Source: Chitinophaga oryzae (GTDB taxonomy: Bacteria; Bacteroidota; Bacteroidia; Chitinophagales; Chitinophagaceae). Taken from it: 64,000 nucleotides of DNA. The notes below the pieces were generated by a model. The model worked only from the letters and a program-made list of their open reading frames with translations. It did no database searches and was not told the DNA's origin. The stretch's first letter is position 1, and every line of letters starts with the position of its first letter. Below, in pieces: positions 53,770 through 61,910 of the stretch. The stretch is taken from contig NZ_CP051204.2 of the NCBI RefSeq assembly GCF_012516375.2, positions 5,394,001-5,458,000 of the forward strand, read 5' to 3'. The translations under genes were made by a program, and so were the position numbers.

Positions 53770-54150
53770 ATGATAATAGCCATGACCGGGGTCCACGTTG
53801 ACGACCCCCTGGAAGCTTTTCGCTTTTACACAGAGATACTGGGCTTTAAAGAGAAAGTCTATATGCCGGAAGCATTTCTGGCGGTAGTGGTCTCCCCGGA
53901 AGACCCGGACGGCACCACGCTGCTGCTGGAACCATCCACCCACCCGCTGGCCAAAGCCTATCACGAAGGGCTATACGCAGCAGGCATACCCGTCATCGTA
54001 TTGGGCACTGCTGATATTGCAGCAGAATACGAACGGCTGACTGCCAAAGGCGTGGTGTTCCGAAAGCCTCCAACCAAGGTTGACTGGGGTATTGAAGCCA
54101 TCTTTGAAGACGGATGCGGCAATTTGATTACCCTGGGGCAGATTTCCTGA
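53770..54150 (+). CDS. VOC-family protein (glyoxalase-like)
   Basis: A 126-residue protein of the vicinal-oxygen-chelate fold: a VHVDDPLEAFRFYTEILGFKEKVY first unit, a GIPVIVLGTADIAAEYERLTAKGVVF second unit, and a final EDGCGNLITLGQ with the typical D-P/G-N-x-I/L ending. Metal ligands would be His9, the late Glu and a middle His. Similar to VOC proteins often annotated as glyoxalase/bleomycin resistance. It follows the DUF4199 gene by 12 bases and ends at a strong shared hairpin (54153-54186). Confidence 0.87.
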   Translation: MIIAMTGVHVDDPLEAFRFYTEILGFKEKVYMPEAFLAVVVSPEDPDGTTLLLEPSTHPLAKAYHEGLYAAGIPVIVLGTADIAAEYERLTAKGVVFRKPPTKVDWGIEAIFEDGCGNLITLGQIS

Positions 54151-54152
54151 CT

Positions 54153-54186
54153 CAATGCGGCCAGGGCACGAACCCTGGCCGCATTG
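54153..54186. terminator. bidirectional hairpin between convergent VOC genes
   Basis: Perfect 14-bp inverted repeat CAATGCGGCCAGGG / CCCTGGCCGCATTG with a 6-base loop. It lies three bases after the plus-strand VOC stop and 25 before the minus-strand VOC stop, so it may terminate both. A T-run is weak. Confidence 0.65.
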
Positions 54187-54210
54187 TTACGCAAGGCCTT
54201 TCAGGGGCCA

Positions 54211-54624
54211 TCAGCAATTCACCATCCATTTAATCCCGTATTTATCGGTCAGGTTGCCGTGCCAGTCACCCCAGAACTGTTTGCCGAAAGGTACGCCTAC
54301 CGTGCCGCCGGCAGACAGTGCGTCAAACGCCTGCTGCGCGGTCTGCTCATCGGGGAACGTGAGCGAAAGGGATACGTCTCCGCTGTTGCCCTTTGACTCC
54401 TTGCCGGGGAAAATATCGCTGGCATAGATGGCCAGGTCGTTGAAATGCAGGCGGCTATGCAACACCTTGTCCCTATAGGCTTCCGGTGCGTTCATGTTCG
54501 GATTGTCGTAGCGGGTCCATACTTTAAAAGTGCCGCCCAGCGCTTTCGCATAGAAATTCATTGCTTCTTCACAATTGCCCCCGAAAGTGAGATAGGGAAT
54601 CAATTCATATTTTTTTCCTTCCAT
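54211..54624 (-). CDS. PhnB-like VOC-family protein
   Basis: A 137-residue protein starting KYELIPYLTFGGNCEEAMNFYAKALGGTF, the PhnB/3-demethylubiquinone-methyltransferase-like pattern (glyoxalase fold), with DKVLHSRLHFNDLAIYASD and a final FGDWHGNLTDKYGIKWMV-type ending. These proteins are conserved and mostly of unknown function. The gene is convergent with the other VOC gene and 37 bases after the AraC gene end, so probably co-transcribed with it from 55501. Confidence 0.9.
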   Translation of the reverse strand: MEGKKYELIPYLTFGGNCEEAMNFYAKALGGTFKVWTRYDNPNMNAPEAYRDKVLHSRLHFNDLAIYASDIFPGKESKGNSGDVSLSLTFPDEQTAQQAFDALSAGGTVGVPFGKQFWGDWHGNLTDKYGIKWMVNC

Positions 54625-54661
54625 GACATATATTTTTTACGAAGGTGATAAATGCGGCGGA

Positions 54662-55501
54662 TTATAAATTGTACGATTTAGACAGCCGTGCCGCAAGGGC
54701 AGGCTGTATCACCTGTACAATAGTATACTGCTCTTTCAGGAAATGCCGCGGGGTGGTGCCGGAGAGCTGTTTGAATTCGCGGATGAAATGGGACTGGTCA
54801 TAGAAGCCGCAGCTGTGCGCCACGGCGGTCAGTGATTCATAACGACAGCTGTACATGGCCAGGATGGCTTTATTGAACCGCCGTATCTTCAGCAGTTCGG
54901 CAGGGGTGAGTCCTGCCACCTGGCAAAAGCGGCGTTCCATCGCTTTGTAGGAAACGCCGAAAGCCTTACAGGCGCCGGCAACGGACACCTCCTCCCGTTG
55001 CAGCATCCAGGCGGTGCATTGTTGCAGAAAATGATGGGGGGCATTATCAAATTGCAGGCGGCTGAGGAGAAACCGGTCGGTGAGCTGCACCCGTTGTTCG
55101 TCTGTAGCGGCTTCATACAGCTGTTCTTCGAGCAATGTATAGTCTTTGCCCAGCACATCGGGCAGGCTCCAGAAGTCGTTGGCCAGTAAATGGGCGGGGA
55201 TGCGGAACAGCGGATAGGCGCCACCCAGCCGGAAGCGCACGGAGAATACATGCTGGTGGGCGGTTTGGGAGATCCGCAGCGCATGCCGGCGGATACCGAT
55301 AATATGAGAGCCTTTTACCGGCTGGCGGGAACCGTCTTTGACACGGGCATAGTTATCGCCGAAGTTAAACATCAGCTCTATGGTGCCGTCGGGAATCAGC
55401 GATTCCTCTTCCCGGAAGGGAGGCCTGTCGGCGTCGGCCTTCCAGTAACATTCAACATATGGCGCCAGTTGCGGGTGAGGTGCAAACTCCCTGTAGATCA
55501 T
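54662..55501 (-). CDS. AraC-family regulator with DUF6597-like domain
   Basis: A 279-residue protein. The N-terminal half (REFAPHPQLAPYVECYWKADAD...LIPDGTIELMFNFGDNY) matches the DUF6597 sensor domain of Bacteroidota AraC regulators; the C-terminal half has an AraC domain with two helix-turn-helix units (VSVAGACKAFGVSYKAMERRFCQVAGLTPAELLKIRRFNKAI; SLTAVAHSCGFYDQSHFIREFKQLSGTTPRHFL). It starts at 55501 with a good promoter that overlaps the end of the FAH/START gene. Targets unknown; it is followed by the PhnB-like gene. Confidence 0.9.
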   Translation of the reverse strand: MIYREFAPHPQLAPYVECYWKADADRPPFREEESLIPDGTIELMFNFGDNYARVKDGSRQPVKGSHIIGIRRHALRISQTAHQHVFSVRFRLGGAYPLFRIPAHLLANDFWSLPDVLGKDYTLLEEQLYEAATDEQRVQLTDRFLLSRLQFDNAPHHFLQQCTAWMLQREEVSVAGACKAFGVSYKAMERRFCQVAGLTPAELLKIRRFNKAILAMYSCRYESLTAVAHSCGFYDQSHFIREFKQLSGTTPRHFLKEQYTIVQVIQPALAARLSKSYNL

Positions 55502-55517
55502 TTACCGGAGGTTTCTC

Positions 55518-55547
55518 CAAAAATAATCAAACAACACAATTTATCAA
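55518..55547 (-). promoter_or_regulatory. promoter of the AraC gene
   Basis: Minus strand: TTG (55545-55547), a 19-base spacer, and -7 element TATTTTTG (55518-55525), overlapping the last bases of the upstream gene. Confidence 0.5.
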
Positions 55548-56758
55548 CGCTTTTCGAGGATGCTTCTGAAGGTGGACATCGTTTCGAACATATTGTTGCG
55601 GATAATGGGGTCCGATACCCACCGCGGTATACGGGCGCTGCGGTTCGTAGTGATCGTGTAGGTGATCTGCATGGTGTTACTGCCGGTTTCTTCCATCAGC
55701 CATTTGCCACGGGTGCCGGTGATGCGCGTTACATCGCCGGAAACAGGGAAACGGTTGTTCAGCGTACTTTCGAAACTGATTTCGCCGGAACGTTCATTCC
55801 GCATCTTCAGCCGGAACAGCAGACAGCAGTCCTGGTCGCCGAAAGGCCAGGGGATATTGTATTTGAGGTAAGTGATCCATTCGCGGCCTTCTTCCAGCGG
55901 CAGCACCTGGTAAGCTTTGGCGCGGGCATTCCATACCACGCCCTGCTGCTGGTCTGTCAGCAGCCGCGCCACTGAAGGCACATCTGACTGAACGGTGAAC
56001 ACCGCTTTGATCTCCCGCACACTTTCTTCGTTACCGGCCGTGATCCATCGTTCGTACAAGGAGATGGACTTATCCCGTTTTACCAGCCGGTACTCCCCTT
56101 CGGCCTGCTGATGGGCGAAACCGGCAACAGACAGGCTTAACAGCAGGCAAAGCGTGAACATGGTCCGGAAAACCCGGTCCCACAACGTAGAACTCACCCC
56201 GAATCCCAGGTCGTCGTTCTTATAGTGATGCAGGTGATGATTGCGCCAGAGCGGTTTAAGCCATTTGAACGGTGGCGCCCAGGCATGGATAGCGTAGTGC
56301 ATGCTTCCGTACAACAGGTAACCGGACACAAAACCCGGGAAGAAAGCGAACGCATTGTTTTTCATCAGGAGATAAAAAATACTGAATAAGAGCGAAGAGA
56401 TAATGACGCTGGGCACCGGCGGCATAAACAGCCGCTGCCGGTCGCGCGGGTATTCGTGGTGATTGCCATGCAATGTATACACTACCCGGCGGATAGCCGG
56501 TTGGTCGCTGACCCAGTGAAAGATAAACCGGTGCGCCACATATTCGAAGAGCGTCCAGCTGAACATGGCCCCGAAGTAAGTCAGTACTACGCGGAGCAGT
56601 GAATATCCCAGGGTGGCATGGCTGTAATAGAGCATATATCCGATAACGGGCAGGTACATCCCAAAAATCACCGCAGGGTGCGTTTTGGTCAGCATCTCCA
56701 GGTAACGGCTCTTAAAAAGCCTCGCCTGCCCTTTGTTATGCACTTTTTCAAATTTCAT
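55544..56758 (-). CDS. fusion of fatty-acid-hydroxylase-type membrane domain and START-like domain
   Basis: A 404-residue protein. Residues 1-199 are a fatty acid hydroxylase / sterol desaturase domain with membrane helices and the di-iron histidine boxes: HRFIFH (76-81), HGNHH (97-101), HYAIH (154-158) and HHLHH (174-178). Residues 220-404 are START/polyketide-cyclase-like, a lipid-binding fold (SLYERWITAGNEESVREIKAVFTV; VFDVPS-like DVPSVARLLTDQQQGVVW; SGDVTRITGTRGKWLMEE). Between them, MFTLCLLLSLSVAGFA (200-215) looks exactly like the signal peptide of a separate START protein, so two genes appear to have fused by loss of a stop. As it is, the segment may act as an extra membrane helix that places the START domain in the periplasm. 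The ATG at Met200 (56161) could also start a separate product. Confidence 0.85.
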   Translation of the reverse strand: MKFEKVHNKGQARLFKSRYLEMLTKTHPAVIFGMYLPVIGYMLYYSHATLGYSLLRVVLTYFGAMFSWTLFEYVAHRFIFHWVSDQPAIRRVVYTLHGNHHEYPRDRQRLFMPPVPSVIISSLLFSIFYLLMKNNAFAFFPGFVSGYLLYGSMHYAIHAWAPPFKWLKPLWRNHHLHHYKNDDLGFGVSSTLWDRVFRTMFTLCLLLSLSVAGFAHQQAEGEYRLVKRDKSISLYERWITAGNEESVREIKAVFTVQSDVPSVARLLTDQQQGVVWNARAKAYQVLPLEEGREWITYLKYNIPWPFGDQDCCLLFRLKMRNERSGEISFESTLNNRFPVSGDVTRITGTRGKWLMEETGSNTMQITYTITTNRSARIPRWVSDPIIRNNMFETMSTFRSILEKR

Positions 56759-56976
56759 GATGTGTTTTATTGATGGACGTTACAAAAATGCGACGTCCCG
56801 GCAGCCCGGCCAGCCATTTTTTCCCGAATTGTCGGATAACCGGGTTGAATTGTCGTGGATAATTCCCGAATGCGTAAATATTTTTCCCGATTGGATGGTG
56901 CAACTTCTATTTACTGATAGAATTTTGCGCCCGGGATTGTCAACTTATCACCATATATCATCATTATAGCACAGCC

Positions 56977-59424
56977 ATGGCCAGGAAATTATCAGCGTTA
57001 TTATTAACGCTCTTTAGTCTGATAGCCGGTGTAAACGCCCAGAGCGGCACCGGAGGAATCAAAGGAAATATTGTCACCAGCGAGGGAGAACCGGCCGCTT
57101 TTGTGAGCGTACGCATCGAACAGCACAGCAGGGGCACCGTCACCGATGGTAAGGGCGACTTCGCCTTCCGCCGCCTGGAGCCCGGAACATATGTATTACA
57201 GGTATCCCTGCTGGGATACGAGCCCATGGCCGAGACGGTAACCGTAACAGCCGGCCAAACCGCCACTGTAAAGCTGCACCTGCAGGTATCCAAAACACAA
57301 CTGTCGGAAGTAACCGTAGTTGGCGGCCAGAACAAGCTGGCCAACAAGGAAAGTGATTATATCGCGCGCCTGCCCATCAAAAACCTGGAAAATCCGCAGG
57401 TGTACAACGTAATAGGCAAAGAACTGATGAAAGAACAGGTGATCACCAGTTTTGACGATGCGCTGAAAAACGCGCCAGGGGTTACCCGCCTGTGGTCTTC
57501 CACCGGCCGCGGCGGCGATGGCGCGGGTTATTTCACCATGCGCGGGTTCGCGGTACAGCCTACCATGGTCAACGGTATTGCCGGCATCTCCAACGGCAGC
57601 CCCGATCCGGCCGACATTGAACGTGTAGAAACCATCAAAGGCCCCTCCGGCACCCTGTTCGGCAGCAGCCTCGTTTCTTTTGGCGGCCTGATCAACATCG
57701 TCACCAAAAAACCTTACGACGCATTCGGTGGTGAAATCAGCTACACCGGCGGCACTTACGGCCTTAACCGCGTAACGGCAGACCTCAATACCCCGCTAAA
57801 CAAGGATAAATCCGTTATCCTGCGCACCAATGCAGCCTATCACTCTGAAGGCAGCTTCCAGGATGCAGGCTTTAAACGCTCCTGGTTCCTGGCTCCCAGC
57901 CTCTCCTACCGTGTCAACGACCGCCTGTCGTTTCTCGTGAACACAGAATTCTATAGCGGTGAAGGCACCAACCCCACCATGATATTCCTAAACCGTCGCC
58001 GTCAGCTGATTGCCAGAACACCGGACCAGCTGGGCATCGATTTCACCCGGTCTTTCACCAGCAACGATATTGTCATCAAAACACCGTCCGTGAACCTCTT
58101 CGGTCAGGCCAACTATAAAATATCTGACCAGTGGACCTCCCAGACGACTGTTTCCAGGAGCACCCGCCGCAGCCAGGGCTACTACTCTTACGTGATGTTC
58201 CTCGATGAGGGCGGCACACGGGACAACCCTATGCCCGCCAACGACACGCTCATCAGCCGTTACCTGGCCCGCCAGAATTCCACTACCACCGCCACCGACG
58301 TTCAGCAGAACTTCATCGGCGATTTCAAAATCGGTAGCCTGCGCAACCGCCTGGTGGCCGGACTGGACTTCCTGAGCCAATTCACCGAAAACGACAACTC
58401 ACCCTATATCCGCTTCGACCTCATTAATACCGTGAATCCAAAAGACCCGCGCTACTCCCAGCTCAACAAGGCCGCCGTAGACGCCCGCCTGGCCCAGGCT
58501 ACGACCGGGCAGGTAAGAAACGCCACTACCAACTATACTTACAGCGCCTACGTTTCCGACGTATTAAATATCACCGACCAGCTGATCGCCATGGCCAGCT
58601 TACGGGTTGACCACTTTGTTACCAAACCCACCAAAAACTACGTGACCGGCGAGAAAGGCAAAGATGATTTCAGCCAGACTTCCGTCTCCCCGAAGTTTGG
58701 TTTGATCTACCAGGTAGTGAAAGATAAAGTAAGCCTGTTTGCCAACTACATGAACGGGTTCAAAAATTCAGCGCCTGTCACCCAGTCACTGCCGGAGTAC
58801 AGCGGCGTGCTGAAGCCGCAGCAGGCCAACCAGTTTGAAGGCGGTGTGAAACTGAATGTGCTCAATAATAAACTGAGCATGAGCGCCAGCTACTACAATA
58901 TTCTCGTGACGAATATGACACGCAGCATTGACGTGGAAAAAGACGGCAACCACTATAATATTACCGTACAGGATGGTTCCCAGCGCAGCAAGGGTGTGGA
59001 AGTGGACCTGATCGCCAATCCCCTGCCGGGATTAAACATTGTGGCGGGATATGGTTATAATGACAGCAAAATGGAGAAATCCGATTCCGGCATACTCGGC
59101 CGTCGCCCTGTCAGCGCAGGCCCTGAGCATGTGGCCAACTGGTGGATCAGCTATACCGCTACCAGCGGCAAACTGCACGGCCTTGGTCTTGGATTCGGCG
59201 GTAACTACGGCAGCGAAAACCTGATCACCAATTCAAAAGCGACCGGTGTATTCACGCTGCCATCCTACACTGTATTGAATGCTGGTATTTTCTACCAGGT
59301 GAATGCCTATCGTCTTGCGCTGAAAATGGACAATATCACCGACAAGGCATATTATGGCGGATGGACGACCGTAGAGAGAATGATGCCCCGCCGCTTCTCT
59401 GCCAGCGTAGCCTTTAAATTTTAA
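56977..59424 (+). CDS. TonB-dependent siderophore-type receptor
   Basis: An 815-residue receptor. Signal peptide to about residue 21; a carboxypeptidase-like regulatory domain (about 25-105: GGIKGNIVTSEGEPAAFVSV); plug (about 120-250: SFDDALKNAPGVTRLW; GYFTMRGFAVQPTMVNGIAG; IERVETIKGPSGTLFGSS); barrel ending RRFSASVAFKF. The plug pattern MRGF...KGP-S-G-T-L-F-G is that of ferrichrome/FhuA-like siderophore receptors. It stands alone; its stop is inside the first arm of the AATTCGT hairpin (59423). The nearest -7-like sequence, 56922-56929, is one mismatch off. Confidence 0.92.
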   Translation: MARKLSALLLTLFSLIAGVNAQSGTGGIKGNIVTSEGEPAAFVSVRIEQHSRGTVTDGKGDFAFRRLEPGTYVLQVSLLGYEPMAETVTVTAGQTATVKLHLQVSKTQLSEVTVVGGQNKLANKESDYIARLPIKNLENPQVYNVIGKELMKEQVITSFDDALKNAPGVTRLWSSTGRGGDGAGYFTMRGFAVQPTMVNGIAGISNGSPDPADIERVETIKGPSGTLFGSSLVSFGGLINIVTKKPYDAFGGEISYTGGTYGLNRVTADLNTPLNKDKSVILRTNAAYHSEGSFQDAGFKRSWFLAPSLSYRVNDRLSFLVNTEFYSGEGTNPTMIFLNRRRQLIARTPDQLGIDFTRSFTSNDIVIKTPSVNLFGQANYKISDQWTSQTTVSRSTRRSQGYYSYVMFLDEGGTRDNPMPANDTLISRYLARQNSTTTATDVQQNFIGDFKIGSLRNRLVAGLDFLSQFTENDNSPYIRFDLINTVNPKDPRYSQLNKAAVDARLAQATTGQVRNATTNYTYSAYVSDVLNITDQLIAMASLRVDHFVTKPTKNYVTGEKGKDDFSQTSVSPKFGLIYQVVKDKVSLFANYMNGFKNSAPVTQSLPEYSGVLKPQQANQFEGGVKLNVLNNKLSMSASYYNILVTNMTRSIDVEKDGNHYNITVQDGSQRSKGVEVDLIANPLPGLNIVAGYGYNDSKMEKSDSGILGRRPVSAGPEHVANWWISYTATSGKLHGLGLGFGGNYGSENLITNSKATGVFTLPSYTVLNAGIFYQVNAYRLALKMDNITDKAYYGGWTTVERMMPRRFSASVAFKF

Positions 59425-59540
59425 TTACGAATTACGAATTGAGGGCACCCTTTTGGAAAGGTTATTAAATAACCGCTCTGTAAGGGTGCCCTCAATTCGT
59501 AATTCGTAATTCGTAATTCGTAATTCGTAATTTGTAATTA
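59423..59540. repeat. 30-bp inverted repeat with AATTCGT heptamer array
   Basis: Between the convergent TonB receptor and DUF4260 genes lies a perfect 30-bp inverted repeat (59423-59452 and 59482-59511; 29-base loop that itself has GGTTAT/ATAACC). The right arm runs into five perfect tandem copies of the heptamer AATTCGT (59494-59528) and one degenerate copy (59529-59535). The left arm has two heptamers in inverse form. The array reaches both stop codons. Confidence 0.9.
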
Positions 59541-59897
59541 TTTCCGTGGGCCAATCTCTCCCAGATGTGTGTCTTTGAAGCCGGTCATGTATTTGAGCCC
59601 GTAGCCAAATACGCGGTCCATGCAGGAGTGGGCAAACAGGATAATGCCAGCAAACGCCAGCCATTCAAATCCCAGCAGGTGACCGGCGAGGTATACCAGC
59701 AGGGCGATCCCTTTATGGTGAAAGAAGTTGTACACTACGGCGCCCACTTTGTTGCCCGCAGCGTAACCGATCATGCTGAGGTCCGGTAGCAGCAGGCAGG
59801 CCGGGAACACCCACCAGGCATAGGATATCCGCACATTAAAAAGGAGGATGGCCATGAGGAACATAGCAACTTCTTCGAGATTCAACAATGTCTTCAT
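59538..59897 (-). CDS. DUF4260 membrane protein
   Basis: A 119-residue membrane protein with four hydrophobic helices (AMFLMAILLFNVRISYAWWVFPACLLLPDLSMIGY; GAVVYNFFHHKGIALLVYLAGHLL; LAFAGIILFAHSCMDRVFGYGL). The motif LPDLSMIGYAAGNKVGAVVYNFFHHK and the ending HSCMDRVFGYGLKYMTGFKDTHLG are DUF4260 hallmarks; function unknown. Its stop codon abuts the heptamer array. A promoter with TTG and -7 box lies at 59915-59946. Confidence 0.9.
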   Translation of the reverse strand: MKTLLNLEEVAMFLMAILLFNVRISYAWWVFPACLLLPDLSMIGYAAGNKVGAVVYNFFHHKGIALLVYLAGHLLGFEWLAFAGIILFAHSCMDRVFGYGLKYMTGFKDTHLGEIGPRK

Positions 59898-59914
59898 ATA
59901 AAATTTTCTGGCAG

Positions 59915-59946
59915 CAAAAGTAATTAATTAGTTTTGCTGACCTCAA
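59915..59946. promoter_or_regulatory. overlapping divergent promoters of the DUF4260 and DUF92 genes
   Basis: Minus strand: TTG (59944-59946), 21-base spacer, -7 element TACTTTTG (59915-59922), for DUF4260. Plus strand: -7 element TAGTTTTG (59929-59936), 14 bases before the DUF92 ATG at 59950. The two overlap and could exclude each other. Confidence 0.5.
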
Positions 59947-59949
59947 TTT

Positions 59950-60672
59950 ATGAATACGACATTTCAGCATTACGGCCTCTTTGCGTTGCTGCTGGCCGGC
60001 TTTACAGCGGTCTGCGTCCGGACCGGCAAACTATCCGTTTCTGCGGCCATGGCAGCCGGTCTTACAGGGCTGCTGGTCTTTGCCGGCGCAGGCTATCCCG
60101 GCATTGCCCTGCTGGGCACATTCTTCATGCTGGGCACCCTTGCCACTTCCCACAAAAAAAACATCAAAGCAGCTATTGCTGCCGACGGGGCGCATCCCGA
60201 AAAGCAGAAGGCCGGGCAAGTATTTGCCAACGGCGGCGCCGCCGCCCTTATGGCGTTGCTGATGCTGGCCGATCCCGCCCGCAGGGAGTTATATGGACTG
60301 ATGCTGGCAGGCAGCCTGGCATCCGCTACTGCCGATACCGTATCGTCTGAACTGGGCACCGTATATGGCCGCCGCTTTTTTAATGTTCTCACTTTCAGGA
60401 AAGAGCCGAAGGGACTGGATGGCGTGGTAAGCCTGGAAGGTACGCTGCTGGGGGCTGCCGGCGCAGGCGTGATCGCCGTTGTATATGCGTTGGCAGCAGG
60501 ATTCGACCGGCGTATAGCCTTTATCGTAATAGCCGGGGTACTGGGCAACCTGATGGATTCTGTACTGGGGGCGGCGCTGGAGCGGAAACACTACATCGGC
60601 AATGATGCCGTCAACTTTAGCAACACGTTGTTTGCAGCGCTGGTAGCCGGCGCCTGCGGCTGGTGGTGGTAA
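59950..60672 (+). CDS. DUF92 membrane protein (polyprenyl/phytyl-phosphate kinase-like family)
   Basis: A 240-residue protein with about six helices. Family landmarks are the first helices (AAMAAGLTGLLVFAGAGYPGIALLGTFFMLGTLAT), the charged loop TSHKKNIKA, ADGAHPEKQKAGQVFANGGAAALMALLML, the helix SLASATADTVSSELGTVYGRR and FLVTRKEP-like VLTFRKEPKGLDGVVSLEGTLLGA, and the ending GNDAVNFSNTLFAALVAG. DUF92 includes VTE6, which makes phytyl diphosphate; related bacterial proteins may phosphorylate isoprenoid alcohols (inference). A hairpin after it ends the convergent Gfo/Idh gene. Confidence 0.88.
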   Translation: MNTTFQHYGLFALLLAGFTAVCVRTGKLSVSAAMAAGLTGLLVFAGAGYPGIALLGTFFMLGTLATSHKKNIKAAIAADGAHPEKQKAGQVFANGGAAALMALLMLADPARRELYGLMLAGSLASATADTVSSELGTVYGRRFFNVLTFRKEPKGLDGVVSLEGTLLGAAGAGVIAVVYALAAGFDRRIAFIVIAGVLGNLMDSVLGAALERKHYIGNDAVNFSNTLFAALVAGACGWWW

Positions 60673-60698
60673 AGAAAAAGCCCGCACAGTGGCGGGCT
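60671..60698 (-). terminator. rho-independent terminator of the Gfo/Idh/MocA gene
   Basis: Stem AGCCCGC / GCGGGCT (7 bp, 6-base loop). On the minus strand it is followed by TTTTTCTTT, and it lies 10 bases after the minus-strand gene stop. Without the T-run on the plus strand it may also slow plus transcription. Confidence 0.75.
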
Positions 60699-60708
60699 CG
60701 TGTCTGTT

Positions 60709-61791
60709 TTATAAGGTAACGATCTTTCCCGTGCGGACAGACTCGTCGCAGGCAAAAGCGATGCGCAGGCTGTTCACCGCATCCTGCACGTGGTCCGTCA
60801 GGTCTGCGTTTTCGCGGATGGCCTTCAGGAAGTAACGTTGTTCCCGGTTGCACAGCTCCTGGTGGTCCGGTTCGTCTTCCATATTGATCCAGGTATCTTC
60901 TTTCTCAAATTCTCCTTTATCGTTGAGTGCAGCATGATGCAGCCGCAGGGATTCAGTTTTCGTATGTGCTTCGATGTTATCTGAGTTGCCCGCTTTGCCG
61001 GATTCTTTTGCCACAATAGACACACAACCCTGCGGGCCGATCACGTCCTTCACGAAGAAAGCGGTTTCGCTGATCATTGGCCCCCAGCCTGCTTCGTACC
61101 AGCCTACGGAACCATCTTCAAAGCGGATCTGCAGCTGGCCGTAGTTGTAGTTACCGGCCGGGATATCGTTGGACAGCCGTGCGCCGATAGCGCTCACCTG
61201 CACCGGTTTGGAGCGGGTCATCTGGCACATCACGTCGATATAATGCACGCCGCAGTCCACGATAGGGCTCAGACTTTGCAGCAGGTTGCGGTGCACGCCC
61301 CATTTGCTGCCGGAGCTCTGCTGGTTGAGGTTCATCCGCATTACCAGCGGCTTGCCCAGCTGGTGGGCGATCTCCACGAAACGCTCCCAGGAAGGATGAT
61401 GGCGCAGAATATAGCCTACCACCAGTTTTTTACCGGCCTTCCGTGCGGCAGCAGCCACTCTTTCAGCGCCAGCCACGGAGTCTGCCAGCGGTTTTTCTAT
61501 AAATACATGACATCCGCTTTCCAGCGCTTTGATCGCATAACTTTCGTGCGTGTCGGGATAGGTGGAGATGCAGACAGCATCCGGACGGGTGGCGGCCAGC
61601 GCCTCTTCGTAGTTGCTGTACAGCGTGTAACCGCCGCCCAGTTTATCATTTAACACCTGCTTGCTGGAGCCGGTAGATACAATACCACATATATCAAAGC
61701 CTTCCAGGGTGTGATAAGCTACGGCATGGGAAGTGCCCATATTGCCACAGCCTACAACGAGCACCCGTAATGGTTGTACGTTTTCTGCCAT
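60709..61791 (-). CDS. Gfo/Idh/MocA-family oxidoreductase
   Basis: A 360-residue cytosolic protein. An N-terminal Rossmann fold (LRVLVVGCGNMGTSHAVAYHTL), the family motif EKPLADS (about 98-104), VVGYILRHHPSWERF and DCGVHYIDVMCQMTRSKP with the catalytic-type His near 182, and a C-terminal beta-sheet domain. Such enzymes oxidise or reduce sugars and related polyols with NAD(P). The substrate is not visible. Single gene; DUF92 is convergent downstream and YjbQ divergent upstream. Confidence 0.9.
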   Translation of the reverse strand: MAENVQPLRVLVVGCGNMGTSHAVAYHTLEGFDICGIVSTGSSKQVLNDKLGGGYTLYSNYEEALAATRPDAVCISTYPDTHESYAIKALESGCHVFIEKPLADSVAGAERVAAAARKAGKKLVVGYILRHHPSWERFVEIAHQLGKPLVMRMNLNQQSSGSKWGVHRNLLQSLSPIVDCGVHYIDVMCQMTRSKPVQVSAIGARLSNDIPAGNYNYGQLQIRFEDGSVGWYEAGWGPMISETAFFVKDVIGPQGCVSIVAKESGKAGNSDNIEAHTKTESLRLHHAALNDKGEFEKEDTWINMEDEPDHQELCNREQRYFLKAIRENADLTDHVQDAVNSLRIAFACDESVRTGKIVTL

Positions 61792-61886
61792 GAGATAAAT
61801 TTCCGGTTTAGTTTTTCATCAATCCCGGTAAGATACAGTGCAATACAGTGATTTACAAGCAGAATTTTATTGACGGGCGGAAATGT

Positions 61887-61894
61887 TACTTTTG
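61887..61894 (+). promoter_or_regulatory. -7 element of the YjbQ gene
   Basis: TACTTTTG, 17 bases before the ATG at 61911. The nearest upstream TTG (61870-61872) is only 14 bases away, so no clear -33 element. Confidence 0.4.
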
Positions 61895-61910
61895 CAGAAA
61901 CAACAGAAGC

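Noticed and set aside
59494..59540. CRISPR-like repeat
   Set aside because: The unit is seven bases with no spacers; it is a simple tandem array within a hairpin.
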